DNA of 64,000 bases from a virus, in the IMG/VR virus record IMGVR_UViG_3300034061_003277, positions 64,479 through 128,478 of that record; one strand, 5' to 3'. The notes beneath the pieces are model-generated. The model did not search any database. It had not been told where the DNA came from and saw only the letters and a program-made list of their open reading frames with translations. A program made the translations under genes and the position numbers. Every line of letters starts with the position of its first letter. Position 1 is the stretch's first letter. Positions 60,392 to 64,000 of this stretch are shown here, one piece after another.

Positions 60392-61126
60392 ATGGAAAAT
60401 AAAATTAACGTCCCAACAGAAACTGTTGAATTGCCTTCTAAAGGTTTAGTGTATTCTAAAGATAATCCACTTTCAAGCGGTACAATAGAAATGAAGTATA
60501 TGACTGCTAAAGAAGAAGATATTCTAACTAACCAATCATATATTCAAAAAGGAATTGTTTTAGATAAATTAATGACTTCACTTATTGTATCTAAGATAAA
60601 TTATGATGATTTGATAGTAGGCGATAAAAACGCTGTTATGGTCGCTTCTCGTGTTTTAGGATACGGTAAAGACTATAAATTTAAATATAACAACGAACAT
60701 CATGAAGTAGATTTGTCTACATTGGAGAATAAAATTATCGATGAGACACTATTTACACCTGGAGTTAATGAATTTTCTTTTATATTACCTGCTTCTCAAA
60801 CACCAATCACATTCAGATTGTTAACAGGACATGAGGAAAAGAAAATTGAAGCGGAAATCAACGGTATGAAGAAAGTTAACTCAAATATCTCAGCTGAGTT
60901 ATCTACTCGTATGAAATATATTATTACATCTGTTAATGGAGATAGAGACACTAAAACTATACGAGAATATGTCGATACAGCTTTATTAGCTCGAGATTCT
61001 CGAGCGTTAAGAGATCATATTAAAGCAATTCAACCAGATGTAGATCTAACTTTTTTTCCCCTCGGAAGTAACGAGTCAATTTCAATTCCAATTGGACTTA
61101 GCTTTTTTTGGCCTGACTACGAATAA
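60392..61126 (+). CDS. Tail assembly chaperone / gp26-like protein
   Basis: 244 residues. ETVELPSKGLVYSKDNPLSS GTIEMKYMTAKEEDILTNQS and QKGIVLDKLMTSLI match the gp26/T4_baseplate-type family (SKGxxYxxxNPL...MTxxEEDILTNxxyIxKG). It lies between tube and tape-measure genes and overlaps another open frame, an arrangement typical of tail-assembly chaperones. The 3' end contains T7 runs at 61051-61057 and 61103-61109 where ribosomes could slip into the following frame. Confidence 0.7.
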   Translation: MENKINVPTETVELPSKGLVYSKDNPLSSGTIEMKYMTAKEEDILTNQSYIQKGIVLDKLMTSLIVSKINYDDLIVGDKNAVMVASRVLGYGKDYKFKYNNEHHEVDLSTLENKIIDETLFTPGVNEFSFILPASQTPITFRLLTGHEEKKIEAEINGMKKVNSNISAELSTRMKYIITSVNGDRDTKTIREYVDTALLARDSRALRDHIKAIQPDVDLTFFPLGSNESISIPIGLSFFWPDYE

Positions 61127-61406
61127 TATATCTGAAGCTCGATTTAACGTTTTTAAACAAATACATGAAATAGTATTTCATGGTAATGGCGGGTACTCAT
61201 GGGAAACAGTCTATAACATGCCTGTTTGGTTAAGGAACTTTACATTTAGTGAAATCCAGAAATTCCATGATAATGAGCGAGAAAGAGTATCTAAAGTAAA
61301 TAAACCTAATACTACTACAGTGATGGACTCCCAGGGTAATGTTTTAGTTGATAAGAATAGTATACCTAAACCAATTGCTCCTCAAAAGGCTCCAAGTTAT
61401 AAATAA
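61092..61406 (+). CDS. Chaperone C-terminal extension or separate small protein
   Basis: 104 residues if read from TTG 61092; the frame is open from 61050. It has no early ATG (first in-frame ATG is near residue 43), so translation by +1 (or -2) frameshift at a T7 run from the upstream gene is more likely than independent initiation. AFFGLTTNNISEARFNVFKQ, IHEIVFHGNGGYSW and YNMPVWLRNFTFSEIQKFHD form a helical domain, then a Pro/Lys tail. Likely a tape-measure chaperone segment. Confidence 0.6.
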   Translation: MDLAFFGLTTNNISEARFNVFKQIHEIVFHGNGGYSWETVYNMPVWLRNFTFSEIQKFHDNERERVSKVNKPNTTTVMDSQGNVLVDKNSIPKPIAPQKAPSYK

Positions 61407-61421
61407 AAATTTAAAAGTTAA

Positions 61422-61430
61422 ATATTTATA
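61422..61430 (+). promoter_or_regulatory. Late-type promoter motif ATATTTATA
   Basis: Exact motif 13 bp before ATG 61444. Confidence 0.6.
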
Positions 61431-61443
61431 GCAAATCTACTTT

Positions 61444-63894
61444 ATGGCTGGTAAAAAAGAAATAGATGATCTACTAAAACAGATAGAAGATAAGTATGAT
61501 GCTTTAGGGAAAAAGAACCCATTTAGCGCTAAAAACTTCAATACTGGTAAAGTAGAAGAAATTATAGCTATATTAACAGCTGGTCTTAAAGACATTACTA
61601 GAGAATATGATAAGTTTAATGAGTCAATAGGTGATTCATTAAGCGGTCTTCGTGATGCCATGTCTGAATTAAAAAAAGGCCCTAATGCTATTAAAGAAAC
61701 ATCTAAAGCATATCGTGGATTAACAGACATAGCTAGAGATCTTATTAAATTTAAAAAAGGAGACATTGATCTTTCCGGACAAGAAATTAAAGAACTCCAA
61801 AAGCAAGCTTCTTTACATAAACAACGCATAGCTGATTCATTAAGATTAAATCAACTTAGAGCTCAAGGATTAGATAGTGAATTAAAAGGTATCCTTAATG
61901 GAAGAAAATTCAATCAGACTGCTGGCGAGGAAAGAAAACGATATCAAGAAATTCTATCTACTAAAAAAGATATTGAAACCCAGAATAAAATTCTTCTTGA
62001 TCAAGAAAAAGAATCAAAAGAACTTATTGGTGATATAGATGGTGAATTAAATAATGCTGCTAAAGGAACTAAAGCTTTTGAAGGCAAATTCAAAGCATTA
62101 AGTGCCTTATTTGGAAAAGGAGAAATAGGCCAAGCTATAGCCAAGCGATTATCAGGACCTAATTCATACAAAGGATCAGCATTTACCCCTCCAGGTGGTG
62201 CGGGTGGAGGAGGAGCACCTCCTACTGGAGGAGGCGGAGCCTCAGCAGCCTCAGGCATGATGGGAGGTGGAGGTGGTGGAGGAGCCATGGCTGGAGCAGC
62301 AGGAGGAGTATATGGTATGCTTTTAGCAAAAGCTGCTGAGAAACTTGGAGAAATAGTAGAGGAAATTAAAAAAACATTTAAGGAACTTGACAAAGCCGTT
62401 GGTGATATGGCTGGAGAATTTGGTATTAGTTACCAAGAAGCAGCTCGTCTTAGCAATGAGATGAACACTCAGGCTAATTTGTCAATGGCTACTTCTGTTA
62501 GTACTAAGAAAATTCAAGAGGCCAACATGGCTATAAATAGAGTATTAGGTACTAATGCTGCTTTATCAGCTGAAATGGCTGTAGACTATGCCCAAATAAC
62601 TCACCAAGCTAAATACTCAGCAGAAGCTATGGATGAGTTTGCTAGAATTAATTTAGCTACTAATGGAGATATGTCTGAAAATTTAGCATTAATGCAGGGC
62701 CAAGCTGTGGCTTTGAATATGCAAAATGGTACTGTTATTAATGAGAAGAAATTATTTGAAGATTTAATGAAAACTTCAAAAACATTACTTCTTACTTATG
62801 CTAACATGCCTAAAGAATTAATGAAGGCAGGGTATGAAGCGGCTAAGTTAGGTACATCTTTAGATAAATTAGAAAAAGCCGGAGAATCATTATTACAATT
62901 CGAAGACTCAATATCAGCAGAATTAGAAGCTCAATTATTAACAGGTGAACAATTAAACTTAGAAGGTGCTAGATTAGCATACTTAAATAATGATATGGTT
63001 GGGTTTGCTAGAGAGTTAGCAGCCCAAAATATAACAGCCGCTAAATTCCAAGGCATGAATCGTCTCCAGCAAGATGCAATAGCCAAATCAATGGGTATGC
63101 AAAAAGATGAGATGGCTGAGATGTTAATGAATCAAGAAGCTTTAAAAAATGTAGGAGCAAAAAACACTGAAGAAGCTAAAAAGAAATATGATGAATTAGT
63201 TAAACAGTATGGTGTTGAAGGAGCTATAAAAAGATTAGGAGACGAAAAACTAGCCCAACAATTCCAATCACAATCTTCCCAAGAAAGATGGAATGATGCT
63301 ACTGAAAAATTTAAAGAAATTCTAGTATCAGTAATGGAAACTCTTATGCCTATAGTAAGTGCATTTTCAAATGTTCTTAAAATTGTAGGACCTATAGTAG
63401 GATTTGTAGCACAGTTACTTAAATTATTATTAAATATTGTTAATCTAGCTAATCCTTTCTCATGGATAGTATCTGGAATCCAATCATTAACTGGAAGTGA
63501 TTTTAAAGATACAATGGCTGGTCAAAGTGTTGAGTCTATTAAAGGAACATTTAAATCTTCAAATACTTCAAAACCAACACCTGGTTTAGCAAGTGGAGGA
63601 ACAGTTGTAGGAGCTGGAGCCATAATGGTAGGAGAAAACGGACCAGAAATTAGAACTGAAAAACCAGGTGCCACTATAACACCTTTAAATAAAGTTAATG
63701 CTGCCTCTGAAAGTGGTGCTAATAATAAACAACTAATAGACTCATTTAATGCTAAATTAGACAGCGTGGTAGCGGCTATTAAATCAATGAACGTATCAGT
63801 AGAGTTAGACGGTGAAAGAATAGGCCAAAATCGAACAGTTACAAATGCTGTGAATACAACTAATAATGTTATGTATAATACTAACATGGCTTAA
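61444..63894 (+). CDS. Tail tape measure protein
   Basis: 816 residues. Long helical segments (DDLLKQIEDKYDALGKKNPF, SQEIKELQKQASLHKQRIAD) in the first 240 residues, then a Gly/Ala/Pro-rich hinge (GGAGGGGAPPTGGGG and GMMGGGGGGGAMAGAAGGVY) at about 248-290, a helical central half, and a hydrophobic segment LKIVGPIVGFVAQLLKLLLN near 640-660. The C-terminus GGTVVGAGAIMVGENGPEIR is the typical tape-measure end. At 0.15 nm per residue it predicts about 120 nm of tail. Located right after the chaperone genes. Confidence 0.82.
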   Translation: MAGKKEIDDLLKQIEDKYDALGKKNPFSAKNFNTGKVEEIIAILTAGLKDITREYDKFNESIGDSLSGLRDAMSELKKGPNAIKETSKAYRGLTDIARDLIKFKKGDIDLSGQEIKELQKQASLHKQRIADSLRLNQLRAQGLDSELKGILNGRKFNQTAGEERKRYQEILSTKKDIETQNKILLDQEKESKELIGDIDGELNNAAKGTKAFEGKFKALSALFGKGEIGQAIAKRLSGPNSYKGSAFTPPGGAGGGGAPPTGGGGASAASGMMGGGGGGGAMAGAAGGVYGMLLAKAAEKLGEIVEEIKKTFKELDKAVGDMAGEFGISYQEAARLSNEMNTQANLSMATSVSTKKIQEANMAINRVLGTNAALSAEMAVDYAQITHQAKYSAEAMDEFARINLATNGDMSENLALMQGQAVALNMQNGTVINEKKLFEDLMKTSKTLLLTYANMPKELMKAGYEAAKLGTSLDKLEKAGESLLQFEDSISAELEAQLLTGEQLNLEGARLAYLNNDMVGFARELAAQNITAAKFQGMNRLQQDAIAKSMGMQKDEMAEMLMNQEALKNVGAKNTEEAKKKYDELVKQYGVEGAIKRLGDEKLAQQFQSQSSQERWNDATEKFKEILVSVMETLMPIVSAFSNVLKIVGPIVGFVAQLLKLLLNIVNLANPFSWIVSGIQSLTGSDFKDTMAGQSVESIKGTFKSSNTSKPTPGLASGGTVVGAGAIMVGENGPEIRTEKPGATITPLNKVNAASESGANNKQLIDSFNAKLDSVVAAIKSMNVSVELDGERIGQNRTVTNAVNTTNNVMYNTNMA

Positions 63895-63901
63895 TTTTTT
63901 A

Positions 63902-63910
63902 ATATTTATA
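63902..63910 (+). promoter_or_regulatory. Late-type promoter motif ATATTTATA
   Basis: Exact motif 13 bp before the ATG at 63924. Confidence 0.55.
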
Positions 63911-63923
63911 ATAAAACACACAT

Positions 63924-64000
63924 ATGGGACTTTTAGACTTACTCGCACAAAATGGCTCTAACCTTACCTCACAAGACGGTCAGACGCCTCCAGGATTTAA
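63924..64000 (+). CDS. Tail-region protein, 3' partial
   Basis: Open from ATG 63924 to the window edge, 25 codons seen: MGLLDLLAQNGSNLTSQDGQ then TPPGF. It is too short to identify; position after the tape measure predicts a baseplate or tail protein. It has a late motif with normal spacing, which supports it as a real gene start. Confidence 0.55.
   Translation, partial: MGLLDLLAQNGSNLTSQDGQTPPGF

Noticed and set aside
1-64000. tRNA genes and insertion sequences
   Set aside because: I saw no cloverleaf-type tRNA signature and no transposase or inverted-repeat-bounded element; a tRNAscan/ISfinder run would be needed to exclude them formally.

Overview
The window is a 64-kb piece of a large, AT-rich, contractile-tailed (T4-like) bacteriophage genome. 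Every credible gene lies on the + strand. Diagnostic products are a gp17-type terminase, gp20-type portal, gp21-type prohead protease, gp23-type major capsid protein, gp13/gp14/gp15-type neck and tail-completion proteins, gp18 sheath, gp19 tube, a tape measure and PhoH. The most likely host is a Bacteroidetes bacterium. Five promoters have the TTTG-N19/20-TAnnTTT(A) form, which matches the Bacteroidetes housekeeping sigma consensus (TTTG-N19-21-TAnnTTTG). Shine-Dalgarno sequences are almost absent, there is an Hc1-type histone-H1-like protein, and the fibres resemble those of Bacteroidetes phages.

Layout. 1-6.6 kb: virion proteins, the first cut by the window edge. 6.6-9.3 kb: GIY-YIG endonuclease, DnaG-type primase, PD-(D/E)XK nuclease and a zinc metalloprotease. 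9.3-20 kb: about sixteen small proteins, many with short helical N- or C-terminal tags or Cys/Lys-rich modules, ending in an 805-aa OmpA-domain protein. 20-28.2 kb: accessory and host-takeover genes (FAD dehydrogenase, GT9-type glycosyltransferase, MoxR-type AAA+ ATPase with a metallopeptidase/VWA partner, a DUF6884-like protein, a P-loop kinase), transcribed from host-type promoters. 28.2-39.5 kb: packaging and head. 39.6-41.9 kb: an arginine-deiminase-superfamily enzyme, a phosphatidylserine-decarboxylase-like enzyme and PhoH. 41.9-51.9 kb: fibres, C1q/TNF-like and collagen-like proteins. 51.9-52.13 kb: an unidentified structured RNA with its own terminator. 52.2-64 kb: neck, a fibre with 14-residue SHAEG repeats, sheath, tube, tail-assembly chaperone, tape measure and the start of the next tail gene.

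Regulation. Most late operons start just after a sharply conserved ATATTTATA, usually 11-24 bp before the ATG; its TATTTATA core is 6/8 identical to the T4 late promoter octamer TATAAATA. The accessory block instead uses host-type promoters, and in three of them a GGCC-loop-GGCC terminator hairpin lies between the -33 and -7 boxes.

The observations most worth following are the orphan RNA at 51.88-52.13 kb, the repeated MQKLAGV and LKxIIKEE tags (candidate capsid-targeting sequences), the nested terminator/promoter cassettes, the possible frameshift in the tail chaperone, and the amidinohydrolase plus decarboxylase pair beside the capsid gene.
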